The position numbers and the translations under genes are program-made. Below the pieces are notes generated by a model. That model saw only the letters and a list, made by a program, of their open reading frames with translations, was not told the DNA's origin and searched no databases. Of a stretch of 64,000 bases of DNA, positions 49,570-58,368 are shown in pieces. The DNA comes from Archangium violaceum (GTDB lineage Bacteria > Myxococcota > Myxococcia > Myxococcales > Myxococcaceae). The stretch spans positions 6,883,501-6,947,500 of the forward strand of contig NZ_CP069338.1 of assembly GCF_016859125.1 (NCBI RefSeq), read 5' to 3'. The stretch's first letter is position 1. Every line of letters starts with the position of its first letter.

Positions 49570-50934
49570 ATGGCCGTCGACGAAGCCACCTCCTCCCCGC
49601 AACCGACCCTGGTCCGGACCCTGGGCCTGGGCTCCCTGACGGTCTATGGCGTGGGGGACATGCTCGGGGCGGGTGTCTACGGGCTGATGGGCAGGGCCGC
49701 GGGCCTCATGGGCAATGCCGTCTGGCTGGCCTTCGTCATGGCCATGCTCGTCGCCCTGCTGACGGGCCTGAGCTACGCGAACATCGGCTCGCGCTACCCA
49801 CGCGCGGCGGGTGCGCCCTATGTCGTCCACCGCGCTTTCCGAGCCCCCTTCATCTCGTTCCTCATTGGCCTGGGCGTGGCGGCCTCCGGGCTGACGTCCA
49901 TGGCCACCGGCTCGCGTGTCATCGCCGGCTATGTGCAGTCCCTGGGGGTGGGGTTGCCGACCGGGGTGCTGGCCGTCGGGTTCCTGATGTTGCTGTCGCT
50001 CGTCGTCTTCCGGGGCATGCGTGAGAGCACGTGGATGAACATGCTGTGCACGGGCGTCGAGCTCTCCGGGTTGTTGATCGTCATCGGCGTGGGTGTGGGC
50101 TCGTGGGGCTCCGTCGACTACTTCGAGGTTCCTCCGCCGGAGGCGGGCGGCATGGAGGCGGGCCTCACCCTGGGCCTGTTGCTCCAGGGCGCGGTGCTGA
50201 CGTTCTTCTCGTTCATCGGCTTCGAGGACATCCTCAACGTCGCCGAGGAGGTGAAGCGGCCGCGCGTCGTCCTTCCGTTGGGGTTGATGCTGGCCCTGCT
50301 GATCGCCACGCTCCTCTACGTGCTGGTGGCGATCTCCGCCGTGTCGGTGCTGTCCTACCGCGAGCTGGGGCAGTCGAAGGCCGCGCTGGTGGACGTGGTG
50401 CGCAAGGCCGCTCCCGCTTTTCCTCCCATCCTCTTCACGGCCATCAGCATCTTCGCGGTCGCCAACACGGCCCTGCTCAACTACGTCATGGGCTCCCGGT
50501 TGCTGTACGGCATGTCCCGTCAGGGGTTGCTCCCGGTGTTCCTGGGCCGGATCCACTCCGGCCGTCGTACGCCGCACGTCGCCATCCTCGTCCTGCTGGG
50601 CGTCGTGCTGACCCTGGTACTGTTGGGGGACATCCGCCAGCTCGCCGACGCCACGTCACTGTTGCTCCTGATGGCCTTCGTGGTGGTGAACGGGGCGCTG
50701 GTCGTCCTGAAGTTCCGCCCGAACGAGCCCCGGGGTTCCTTCGAGGTTCCGGTGGTCGTCCCCATGGCGGGGGTGCTGGTCTGTCTGGTGATGATCATCG
50801 GCCGCGTGTTCGGGCCCGGGGCGGATGCACGCGCGCCCCTCATCGCGGGCGGCATCATCACGGGCATCGGTCTGCTGTATGTCCTCCGGCGGCCGAGGCA
50901 CGTGGTGGTGGAAGAGGGGCCGGAGCACCCCTAG
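49570..50934 (+). CDS. APC-family amino-acid permease
   Basis: The 454-residue protein has about twelve hydrophobic helices with APC-fold hallmarks: GVGDMLGAGVYGLMG in helix 1, SYANIGSRYPRAAGAPYVV near helix 3 and FFSFIGFEDILNVAEEVKRP in helix 6. It imports or exchanges amino acids or related compounds using an ion gradient; the substrate cannot be read off. ATG 49570 is chosen; ATG 49543 and GTG 49531 are in frame, and none has a strong ribosome site. Confidence 0.87.
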   Translation: MAVDEATSSPQPTLVRTLGLGSLTVYGVGDMLGAGVYGLMGRAAGLMGNAVWLAFVMAMLVALLTGLSYANIGSRYPRAAGAPYVVHRAFRAPFISFLIGLGVAASGLTSMATGSRVIAGYVQSLGVGLPTGVLAVGFLMLLSLVVFRGMRESTWMNMLCTGVELSGLLIVIGVGVGSWGSVDYFEVPPPEAGGMEAGLTLGLLLQGAVLTFFSFIGFEDILNVAEEVKRPRVVLPLGLMLALLIATLLYVLVAISAVSVLSYRELGQSKAALVDVVRKAAPAFPPILFTAISIFAVANTALLNYVMGSRLLYGMSRQGLLPVFLGRIHSGRRTPHVAILVLLGVVLTLVLLGDIRQLADATSLLLLMAFVVVNGALVVLKFRPNEPRGSFEVPVVVPMAGVLVCLVMIIGRVFGPGADARAPLIAGGIITGIGLLYVLRRPRHVVVEEGPEHP

Positions 50935-51006
50935 GTGGCCCGGACGCCCGGTCTCCTGGCCGGGGACCGGCGGACACGCGGGGGGCACGTTATAGATTCT
51001 CCCCGA

Positions 51007-51870
51007 ATGACCGCACTCCTGGAACGACCGTCCGTTTTCGACGCGACCGAGGGCGTGGAGGCCCTGGCCTCGCTGCTTCGGGGCCGCCGCATCGTGGTGC
51101 TCACGGGCGCCGGGTGCAGCACCGAGTCGGGCATCCCGGACTACCGCGGGCCCGGTACGCTCGCTCGCGCTCGCAATCCCATCCAGCATCGCGAGTTCCT
51201 CACCCGTCCCGAGGTCCGGGCGCGCTACTGGGCCCGGAGCCTGCTCGGTTGGCCGCGGTTCTCGTCGGCCCGTCCCAACGCGGCGCATCAATCGCTGGCG
51301 GCCCTGGAGCGCGACGGCCACGTGCTCGGCCTCATCACCCAGAACGTGGACCGTCTGCACCACGCCGCCGGCAGCCAGCGGGTCATCGAGCTGCATGGGG
51401 CGCTCGCCCGGGTGCGGTGTCTGGATTGTGAGGCCATCGAGCTCCGGACGGAGTTGCAGGAGCGGCTGCTGGCGCTCAACCCCGGCTTCACGGAGCACAC
51501 CGCCGAGCCGCGGCCGGATGGAGATGCCGAGCTGCCGGTGGAGACCGTGCTGGCGTTCCGGGTGGCCGGCTGTACCCGCTGCGGTGGGACGCTGAAGCCA
51601 GACGTGGTGTTCTTCGGCGACAACGTTCCCCCGCCCACCGTGGAGGCCGCGTTCGCGCTGCTCGAGGAGGGGGATGCGCTGCTGGTGGTGGGCTCGTCCC
51701 TGGCCGTCTACTCGGGCTTCCGCTTCCTCCAGCGCGCCGCCGATCGTCACATGCCCATCGGTCTGCTCAACATCGGCGAGTGCCGTGGCGGTGAGTTGGT
51801 GGATGTGCGCGTGGAGGCGCGTGCCGGCGAGATATTGCCCCGGCTCGTGGAGGCGCTCACCACCGGCTGA
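51007..51870 (+). CDS. Sirtuin NAD-dependent deacylase (SIRT4-like class II)
   Basis: The 287-residue protein has GAGCSTESGIPDYRG (NAD site), TQNVDRLHHAAG, the catalytic His in ELHGALARVRC and a four-Cys zinc site (CLDC, CTRC). GSSLAVYSG ends the Rossmann core. The spacing between the two Cys pairs and the insertion between them suggest a class II (SIRT4-like) sirtuin. It removes acyl groups from lysine using NAD. The ATG at 51007 is preceded by a weak ribosome site. A GNAT acetyltransferase follows 71 bases downstream, a possible opposing partner. Confidence 0.92.
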   Translation: MTALLERPSVFDATEGVEALASLLRGRRIVVLTGAGCSTESGIPDYRGPGTLARARNPIQHREFLTRPEVRARYWARSLLGWPRFSSARPNAAHQSLAALERDGHVLGLITQNVDRLHHAAGSQRVIELHGALARVRCLDCEAIELRTELQERLLALNPGFTEHTAEPRPDGDAELPVETVLAFRVAGCTRCGGTLKPDVVFFGDNVPPPTVEAAFALLEEGDALLVVGSSLAVYSGFRFLQRAADRHMPIGLLNIGECRGGELVDVRVEARAGEILPRLVEALTTG

Positions 51871-51941
51871 GCGCGAGTCCTGTTGTCTGGTACGGCGCTC
51901 CGGTCCAATCTCCCGGCGTCTCACGCAACCGAGAGGACCCG

Positions 51942-52412
51942 ATGCCCGCAGTCATCCGCCCCGCGACCCCGGAGGACCTTCCGGCGTTGGCCGCCGCGCT
52001 GGCGCCACTCCCGCTCTTCAAGGCCTACGGCCTGGATGCCACCGCCCTGGCGGCCCGCTTCCGTGGCGCGCTCGAGCGGGGCGAGGGGTTGCTCATGGCC
52101 TCCGACGAGAGTGGTCCGGTGGGCGTGTGTTGGTTCCTCACCCGGGGCACCTTCGGTACCGGCGCCTACCTGCGCACGCTCGCGATCCGTGAGGATCGCC
52201 ATGGCTCGGGCCTCGGCGCGCAACTGCTCGCGGCCTACGAGGCCGGTTGTGGAGAGCCCTCCGGGGGCTACTTCCTGCTCACCTCCGACTTCAACGAGGG
52301 GGCACAGCGCTTCTACCAACGCCACGGGTACCGTCAGGTCGGCGCGCTCCCGGACTTCGCCGTCCCGGGAGTCTCCGAGCTCGTCTTCTGGAAGCCCCGC
52401 GTCAGGGGATGA
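51942..52412 (+). CDS. GNAT-family N-acetyltransferase
   Basis: The 156-residue protein has the GNAT core: TPEDLPALAAAL at the N-terminus, YLRTLAIREDRHGSGLGAQL (acetyl-CoA pyrophosphate loop R-x-x-G-x-G/A) and FNEGAQRFYQRHGYRQVG. Substrate unknown. It overlaps the convergent deacetylase gene by 11 bases at the 3' end. Confidence 0.88.
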   Translation: MPAVIRPATPEDLPALAAALAPLPLFKAYGLDATALAARFRGALERGEGLLMASDESGPVGVCWFLTRGTFGTGAYLRTLAIREDRHGSGLGAQLLAAYEAGCGEPSGGYFLLTSDFNEGAQRFYQRHGYRQVGALPDFAVPGVSELVFWKPRVRG

Positions 52413-53232
52413 AGTTCGCCACCACGGGACGCTCGGGCTCCTCGGACGGCATGCACGTGGGCCAGGTGTCGTCCTCGAGCAGCGTGCCCACGGTGACGAG
52501 CTCGAAGCCGCGCTTGCGCAGACCCTTGATGACGTCCGGCAGGGCCTGGGCGGTGGGGAAGCGCTTGTGATTCATGTGCATCACCACGATGCCGCCGGGG
52601 CTCGCCTGGCGCAGCACCCAGTCCACCAGCCGTTTCGGGGTGATGCTCCTATCCGGATCTCCCGAGGGCAGATCGTAGTTGATGGTGGTGAGTGCCGCCT
52701 GGGACGCGATCCACGCGACCCGCAGGTCCACCTCGCCGAACGGCGGGCGGAAGTACTTGGGGATGCGTCCGCTCAAGTCATAGACGACCCGCTGCGTGCG
52801 CTGCAGCTCCTCCAGGACCTTCCGGTCATCCTTCACCCTGGGCATGTGGGGATGGGAGAAGGTGTGGTTGCCGAACTCGAAGCCCGGGTACTGCGCGAGC
52901 TCCTGGACGCGGCCCGGATTGGCCAGGGCCCAACCGCCGCCGATGAAGAGGGTGGCGGGCGTCCCCGTCTCCACCAGGGTGCGGATGACGCGCTCGTCGT
53001 ACTCGTTCTTGTGCGTGGAGCAGGCGTCGAAGGTGAGGGCGATTCGCATCCGGTTCCGGCTGCCGTTCGTCACGATGGGCGCCGTCACGCTGGCCGTGGG
53101 CTCCTGCACGACGGGCGCCTGTTGCTCCCGCGGGAGGGGGGCCTCGGGTTCCGTGGAGGGAACCCATGCGCAGGCGCTCGTCACGAGCGCCGCCAGCGCC
53201 AGGAAGGAATGCACGGGAGACCGACGAGCCAT
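52402..53232 (-). CDS. Polysaccharide deacetylase (NodB domain) lipoprotein
   Basis: The 276-residue precursor has a lipobox (LVTSAC) and a Pro/Glu-rich spacer, then a NodB domain: RIALTFDACSTHKNEYD (motif 1), EFGNHTFSHPHM (motif 2, two His), YFRPPFGEVD (motif 3), SGDP (motif 4) and GGIVVMHMNH (motif 5). Motif 1 reads TFDA rather than TFDD, as seen in part of the family. It should remove acetyl groups from cell-surface or environmental glycan. Confidence 0.87.
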   Translation of the reverse strand: MARRSPVHSFLALAALVTSACAWVPSTEPEAPLPREQQAPVVQEPTASVTAPIVTNGSRNRMRIALTFDACSTHKNEYDERVIRTLVETGTPATLFIGGGWALANPGRVQELAQYPGFEFGNHTFSHPHMPRVKDDRKVLEELQRTQRVVYDLSGRIPKYFRPPFGEVDLRVAWIASQAALTTINYDLPSGDPDRSITPKRLVDWVLRQASPGGIVVMHMNHKRFPTAQALPDVIKGLRKRGFELVTVGTLLEDDTWPTCMPSEEPERPVVANFIP

Positions 53233-53452
53233 GATTGTGCGACGCGCTCCTGTCGTCCGCCTGGAAGCGGGGGGAACGACCCAGGTATAGCGCGAATGGC
53301 TCTTCGCCTGTTGGGTATGCAACGAACAGTGCGCCCCTGTGACGGGCCGTGCGGCAGCCGTGGCGGAGGTTTACGCGGTCCTCGAATTCGGCCGCTTCCA
53401 CCGCATGAGGAAGGGGGCTTGACGTGCGGTGGAAGGGGAGGGGGCGCCCGCG

Positions 53453-54652
53453 TCAGGGGTTGGCGAAGAGCGTCAGGCTGAGCGACAGGTCCTGGTGCAC
53501 GTTGCCCAGACCGGGGATGTGGCCCTGCTCACCGAAGGTGCACAGGCCCAGCAGGGGCACACCCGGCAGCAGCCGCGCGAACGTTCGCAGGCCCTCGTCG
53601 ATGCGAGGCCCCAGCGCACCCGCGCACCCGGCGCAGAAGATGAGCGACGCGCCCTTCACGTCCCGCGTCGTCATGCCTCCGTGCGCCAGCGCCGTGTCGA
53701 TGAGATGGGCCACCTCGTTCACCAGACCCTCGGCGGTGCCGGTCATCAGGCACACCTCGTCGTGGGGCTCGATGCGGGCGAAGACATCCACCGCCCCCCG
53801 GTCCGCGTGGATGTGGGCGGGGTGCACCGTCACGTAATGGTCCCGGTTGCCCATGTCGCGGCGCACGGCGAGGGGCCGCAGCGCCGTCTGCGCCAGGATG
53901 TTGCCTCCCGAGCGCAGCTGGTCATCGATGGCTCCCTCCATCCAACGCCCCAGCACCTGCGCGGCCGGCTGGCCATCCAACGAGAGCAGGCTTCGGCCCT
54001 CGGCGCCCGTGGCCCGGGCCCGCACTCCCGTGGGGCTGTAGGGGGTGGACAGCGCCGTTCCCAGCCGCACCTCTCCGAAGAGGCCCAGCAGCGACACGCC
54101 CATCGGCACCGGGCCCTCGTGGGTGAAGACGCTCCACTGCCCGGCGATGGCATGGTCCGCGGCGCTGCCACCCTGGCACGGCACGTCCGGACACACGCTC
54201 GCGATGCCCGCCAGCATCTCCTCCTCGTCGCCGGGCGAGGCGTTGAAGAGGATCATCCGCGGCATCTTCCCGCCCGCCTTGCGCACCAGCTCCCGCGCCG
54301 CCTTCTCTCCGGCCTGGCGTCCGTCGGTTTCCCTGGAGGAGGCCACGAAGGCCGTTCCGGGCGCACCGCCCACGAGCAGCACCGCCACGGCGCCGTGGCC
54401 CTCGTTGCGCACGCCGACCGGGGTGAGCACGCCCAGGGACGTGGTCACCCCGTGCAGGGACACCCCGGACAGTTCTTCCTGGAAGGCGGCGTGGACGCGC
54501 GCGGCCTCGTAGTCCACCGTCGCGGTGATGTAGGCGGCCTGGGCGGGCACGCCTCCGAGCTGTGCCCGGGCCTGCTCCACCGCGGTGTGGACGGCCTTCT
54601 CCACGTCCGTGTCATCTCCGACTCCGACTCCGATCGCGACCGTCATCTTCAT
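53453..54652 (-). CDS. FIST-domain protein
   Basis: The 399-residue protein has an N-terminal FIST-N region (TVAIGVGVGDDTD, GVTTSLGVLTPVGVRNEG, ILFNASPGDEEEMLAGI, CQGGSAAD) and a FIST-C region with SLIFCAGCAGALGPRIDEGL and a final LGLCTFGEQGHIPG. FIST domains are proposed ligand-sensing modules found alone or with signalling domains. No output domain is attached. A 72-residue gene ends inside its start codon, so the two are co-translated. Confidence 0.85.
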   Translation of the reverse strand: MKMTVAIGVGVGDDTDVEKAVHTAVEQARAQLGGVPAQAAYITATVDYEAARVHAAFQEELSGVSLHGVTTSLGVLTPVGVRNEGHGAVAVLLVGGAPGTAFVASSRETDGRQAGEKAARELVRKAGGKMPRMILFNASPGDEEEMLAGIASVCPDVPCQGGSAADHAIAGQWSVFTHEGPVPMGVSLLGLFGEVRLGTALSTPYSPTGVRARATGAEGRSLLSLDGQPAAQVLGRWMEGAIDDQLRSGGNILAQTALRPLAVRRDMGNRDHYVTVHPAHIHADRGAVDVFARIEPHDEVCLMTGTAEGLVNEVAHLIDTALAHGGMTTRDVKGASLIFCAGCAGALGPRIDEGLRTFARLLPGVPLLGLCTFGEQGHIPGLGNVHQDLSLSLTLFANP

Positions 54653-54867
54653 GGCTCCGAGAGAATCCCCTGGAGTTCCATCAACTCCTGGGCCGTCAGC
54701 AGTTGGGGCAACGCCCGCTCCAGTCGCCTCAGTGCGTCTGGTGGATCCGGATCATTCGGGCCGAAGCCGCGGACATTCACACCGGTCATCATGATGAGGC
54801 GCGCGACACCGAAACCGAGCTTGCGTTTTTCGACGAAGGAGGTGATGCGACTGATCCTGTTGGCCAT
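54649..54867 (-). CDS. Small protein co-translated with the FIST gene
   Basis: The 72-residue protein (MANRISRITSFVEKRKLGFG, then VARLIMMTGVNVRGFGPNDP and a helical tail LPQLLTAQELMELQGIL) overlaps the FIST start by 4 bases. It has no cysteines or membrane segment. It may help signal from the FIST protein; function unknown. Confidence 0.65.
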   Translation of the reverse strand: MANRISRITSFVEKRKLGFGVARLIMMTGVNVRGFGPNDPDPPDALRRLERALPQLLTAQELMELQGILSEP

Positions 54868-54912
54868 GAGAACCTCTCGTCAGCGTCCACCGGGAGCGCA
54901 CCGCGTGGACGT

Positions 54913-56079
54913 TCACCGTGAGCGGAGGGCGATGTCCGTGAGCTCCTCGTCCGTGAGGGGGAGGGGATTGGCTTTCATGCTGCTGGCCGCCTTCGCCCGG
55001 GCCACGAGCCGCGGAACATCGGCCTCCGTCAATCCATAGCGCCCGAGGCCCGGCACGCCCAGGGCCTGGCACAGCTCCCGGACCCAGGTGATGCCGTCCT
55101 CGGCCCGAGCGTCCGCGCGCCCGGTGAGCAGCACCGCCACCTCCTGGAAGCGAGGCAGTGACGGGTGCGACGGTGCGCGGGCCCTCAGCGCGCGCAGGTT
55201 CACCTCCAGCGTGGCGGGGAGCAGCGCCGCGCAGACCGCGCCGTGCGGCGCATCGAACATGCCTCCCACCGGGGCCGCGAAGCCGTGCACCGCGCCCAAC
55301 CCCGCGTTGGCCAGACACAGGCCGCCGAAGAGGCTCGCGAGCGCCAGGTCCTCCCTTGCCGCCGCGTCGGGTCCTTCCAACACCGCGCGGCGCAGCGAGC
55401 GTGCCGAGCGGACAATGCCCTCGCGGGCCAGCGCGTCGGTGAGCGGGTTGGCCCGGGCCGACAGGAAGGGCTCGATGAGTTGGGAGAGCGCGTCCAGTCC
55501 GCTGGAGGTGAGGACACCGCGGGGCGCGCCCGCCAGCAGGTCCGGGTCCACGATGGCGAGCCGGGGCAGCATGAGGGGACTGCGCAGGCTCGCCTTCACC
55601 TGGGCGTCCTTCACTCCCAGCACCGCGTTGCGCGTCACCTCTGAGCCGGTCCCCGCGGTGGTGGGAATGGCCACCAGGGGCAGCGAGGGTTTCGTCAGGG
55701 CCTGTCCCTTGCCCACCACTTCCAGGTAGTCGAGCGGCTCGCCTCCATTGGTGGCCAGCGCGGCGAGGGCCTTGCCCGCGTCCAGCGCGCTGCCTCCTCC
55801 GAAGGCCACCACCGCGTCACATCCCTCGGCGCGCGCGGTGGCGGTCCCCTCGCGCACGAGCTCCACGGTGGGCTCTCCGTCCACCGCGAAGTTCACGGAG
55901 GAGAGACCGAGCCGGCCGAGCCCCTCGCGCAGCACGTCGGCGCGGGAGGGATCTCTGCCCGTGACGAGCAGCACCTTGTTGCCACCCAGGGCCCTCATCG
56001 CCTCGGGGGCCTCGGCCAGCCGGCCGGCCCCGAAGAGGATGCGTGTGGCGGTGGCGAACTCGAAGCCCATCATTCCCAT
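54913..56079 (-). CDS. Iron-type alcohol dehydrogenase family protein
   Basis: The 388-residue protein has the family NAD motif FGGGSALDAGKALAAL and ATTAGTGSEVT-like IPTTAGTGSEVTRNAVLG. Metal-site landmarks are SGLDALSQLIEP, AVHGFAAPVGGMFDAPHG. In the canonical site Asp-His-His-His, the His after DAL(T/S) is Gln and one His of HGxxH is Ala, while two His remain. This variant occurs in a recognised branch of the family, so the enzyme may still act, perhaps with altered metal or substrate. The ABM-domain gene ends 1 base upstream of its start region, suggesting an operon. Confidence 0.85.
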   Translation of the reverse strand: MGMMGFEFATATRILFGAGRLAEAPEAMRALGGNKVLLVTGRDPSRADVLREGLGRLGLSSVNFAVDGEPTVELVREGTATARAEGCDAVVAFGGGSALDAGKALAALATNGGEPLDYLEVVGKGQALTKPSLPLVAIPTTAGTGSEVTRNAVLGVKDAQVKASLRSPLMLPRLAIVDPDLLAGAPRGVLTSSGLDALSQLIEPFLSARANPLTDALAREGIVRSARSLRRAVLEGPDAAAREDLALASLFGGLCLANAGLGAVHGFAAPVGGMFDAPHGAVCAALLPATLEVNLRALRARAPSHPSLPRFQEVAVLLTGRADARAEDGITWVRELCQALGVPGLGRYGLTEADVPRLVARAKAASSMKANPLPLTDEELTDIALRSR

Positions 56080-56080
56080 C

Positions 56081-56398
56081 TCACCAACCCGCGTCCTCGG
56101 GGAAGCAGTTGACGTACTTCCGGGACGTGCGTGGCTCGGCCATCATCTCCGTCACGGTGTCCCGCCACTTCAGGTAGTGGGCCGTCTCCTTGTGGGCGGC
56201 GGGTGCTTGGGGATTCTTGTAGGCCTCCACGAGGACGAACCGCGTCGGGTCCTCGGTGTCCTGGATGACGTCGAAGCGGGCGATGCCCGGCTCCTTCACG
56301 CTCTCCCTCGCATTGGCCAGGGTGGCGTCGCGGAAGGCATCGACCCACTCGGGCTTGACGTGGACGTGGACATGAACGACCAGCAGGCTGTTGGGCAT
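56081..56398 (-). CDS. Antibiotic biosynthesis monooxygenase-domain protein (YgiN/LsrG type)
   Basis: The 105-residue dimeric α+β-barrel protein has [40 protein letters not shown] and [19 protein letters not shown]. It fits quinol monooxygenase or LsrG-like isomerase families. It is 1 base upstream of the alcohol dehydrogenase gene and likely co-transcribed. Confidence 0.88.
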   Translation of the reverse strand: MPNSLLVVHVHVHVKPEWVDAFRDATLANARESVKEPGIARFDVIQDTEDPTRFVLVEAYKNPQAPAAHKETAHYLKWRDTVTEMMAEPRTSRKYVNCFPEDAGW

Positions 56399-56424
56399 GG
56401 GTCCAGGATACTAGAGCGTCCTGA

Positions 56425-56988
56425 TTACGAGCGCGTTTCTCCCAGCAACGTGTCGAGTCGGATGCGTTCGCCCCGCCGGGCCCCTCGCGCGTCCGCGTAG
56501 GCCGCGTCCAGGGCACCCAGCACCGTGGACAGGGTCGTCTGATCGAGCACGCAGTCGGGGGACACGTCTGGCAGCCCGGCTCCGCCCTCGAAGTTCTTCT
56601 CACATGCTGAGACGGAGGCCGCGCCATCCGGCTCCCGCTGACGGATGGGCACTCCGTGCGAGCGGCAGACGAGGGGGCGCCAGGCGTAGAGGGCACAGCG
56701 CCCATCCGCTTCGAGTGCCGGGCAGCTCCCCGGAGCGCCCTGCTTCGCCCGGTGCGCCAGGCGTGCGCGCTCCTCTTCCGGCAGCCGGGAGAGCCCCTCG
56801 CGGATGACACTGGCCTCGAGCGCGGTGACGGACAGCCGGACGTGACAGCAGGCCGTGCAACCCGCCTTGCATTGCATGGCGCCGCCGTGGCGGGACTGCA
56901 CGCGGGTGAAGAAGGTGTCCACCTTGGCGACCAGCTCCTGGTAGCGCTCGCGCACGGCCCGGGCCTTGTCCTCATCCTGCTCGGTCAT
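56425..56988 (-). CDS. YkgJ-family cysteine-cluster protein
   Basis: The 187-residue protein has the pattern CKAGCTACCHVRLSVTALEA, SCPALEADGRCALYAWRPLV, CRSHGVP and SACEKNFEGG, i.e. CxxxCxxCC plus later Cys, typical of YkgJ/FliB-like zinc- or iron-binding proteins. Function is not known. It is upstream of and in the same direction as the ABM gene with a 26-base gap. Confidence 0.85.
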   Translation of the reverse strand: MTEQDEDKARAVRERYQELVAKVDTFFTRVQSRHGGAMQCKAGCTACCHVRLSVTALEASVIREGLSRLPEEERARLAHRAKQGAPGSCPALEADGRCALYAWRPLVCRSHGVPIRQREPDGAASVSACEKNFEGGAGLPDVSPDCVLDQTTLSTVLGALDAAYADARGARRGERIRLDTLLGETRS

Positions 56989-57130
56989 GGTGTCTCAACG
57001 TCGCACATGGGGGCACCTCGTCCAAGGAACCTCGTCATCCGCGGGCATCTCTTCGTGCGGAGGCTCATCTGGGGGGCAGGCTGGCGTTCGCCCGGCGTCC
57101 GGATGAACGCTCTGTTATGCACTGCCGCCC

Positions 57131-58366
57131 ATGGGGAGACTCTTCTTCATCGTCCTCGTCAACATTGGCTCGTACCTCGTTCTTCGCCGGTTGTGGCCTG
57201 GCCTTCGCGAGGGATGGCGCCGGTGGACGTTCCTCGGGTTGTCGGTGCTCTCGGTGCTGGCCTTCGCCCTTCCGCTGGCGCTCGGTTTCGGAGAGCACGG
57301 CGTGTTGCCGGTGGTGGGCCTGCCCCTGAAGCTCTTCAGCTCGGGGTGGATCGTCGCGGTGGGGCTGGTGATGCTCCTGGGGTGGCCCCTGGCACTCTTC
57401 CTCGGTCGCGGTGCCCGCACCCGCGAGAGCCTGGTTCCCACGTTACAGGTGGGTGACGAGGGCCCGTCCCTGGTCGCGACGGCTCCGCCGGTCCAGGTCG
57501 ACATGGAGCGGCGCAATCTGCTCACGGGAGTGGGTCGTGCGTTGCCGTTGCTGGCGGCGGGGACGAGCTCGGTGGGCATGGTGGCCGGCTCCTCGGGCTT
57601 CGAGGTGCGGGAGCTCGAGGTGCGGCTGCGTGGCCTGCCCCGGGCGCTGGATGGCTTCCGGATCGGGCAGATCACCGACATCCACGTCGGGACGTTCATC
57701 GACGCCGAGTACGTGCGCGCCACCGTGGAGGTGATGAACAAGGCCCAGGTGGACCTGCAGGTGATGACGGGAGACCTGATCGACGATCTGGCGCAGCTCG
57801 ATGGGACGATGGCCGCGCTGGAGGCCTGCCGCGCGCCGCACGGGATGCTCGCCATTCTTGGAAACCACGAGCACTGGCGCGGCCTGCGCGCCATCCGTGA
57901 GGCGTACGCGGCGAGCGCGCGCCGCGGGAGTCCGGTCCGTCTGCTCGTGGACGAGTCGCATGTACTCGAACACGCGGGGCAGCGGGTGCGCGTGGTGGGC
58001 GTGGACTACCCCATGGGGCGCACGCGGGGCATGCGCGTGAAGGCGGAGCGCATGCGTCAATCGGCGGAAGTGGCCTTCCGGGGCGCGTCCGCGGATGAGG
58101 TGGTGATCTGCCTGTCACACCACCCGGACTTCTTCCCGTTCGCGTTGGAGCGGGGCGCTCGTCTCACGCTCGCCGGCCACACGCATGGAGGACAGGTGGC
58201 GATCCTCGGCATGCCGCTGTTCCGGTTCGCCTTCGACTACATGCTGGGCCGCTACCGGCGCGGGGACGGGCAGCTGTACGTGTCGGGCGGTACGGGCCAC
58301 TGGCTGCCCTTCCGGATCGGCGTGCCGCCCGAGGTGTCCATCCTGACGCTCCGCGCGGACACCTGA
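57131..58366 (+). CDS. Membrane-anchored calcineurin-like phosphoesterase
   Basis: The 411-residue protein has an N-terminal membrane region of about three helices (residues 3-100), then the metallophosphoesterase core: GQITDIHVG (D, H), MTGDLIDD, LAILGNHEHW (GNHE), LSHHPDFF and LAGHTHGGQ. These supply all metal ligands. It resembles YaeI/UDP-diacylglucosamine-hydrolase-like phosphoesterases with N-terminal membrane helices. The substrate is not known. Confidence 0.88.
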   Translation: MGRLFFIVLVNIGSYLVLRRLWPGLREGWRRWTFLGLSVLSVLAFALPLALGFGEHGVLPVVGLPLKLFSSGWIVAVGLVMLLGWPLALFLGRGARTRESLVPTLQVGDEGPSLVATAPPVQVDMERRNLLTGVGRALPLLAAGTSSVGMVAGSSGFEVRELEVRLRGLPRALDGFRIGQITDIHVGTFIDAEYVRATVEVMNKAQVDLQVMTGDLIDDLAQLDGTMAALEACRAPHGMLAILGNHEHWRGLRAIREAYAASARRGSPVRLLVDESHVLEHAGQRVRVVGVDYPMGRTRGMRVKAERMRQSAEVAFRGASADEVVICLSHHPDFFPFALERGARLTLAGHTHGGQVAILGMPLFRFAFDYMLGRYRRGDGQLYVSGGTGHWLPFRIGVPPEVSILTLRADT

Positions 58367-58368
58367 GC

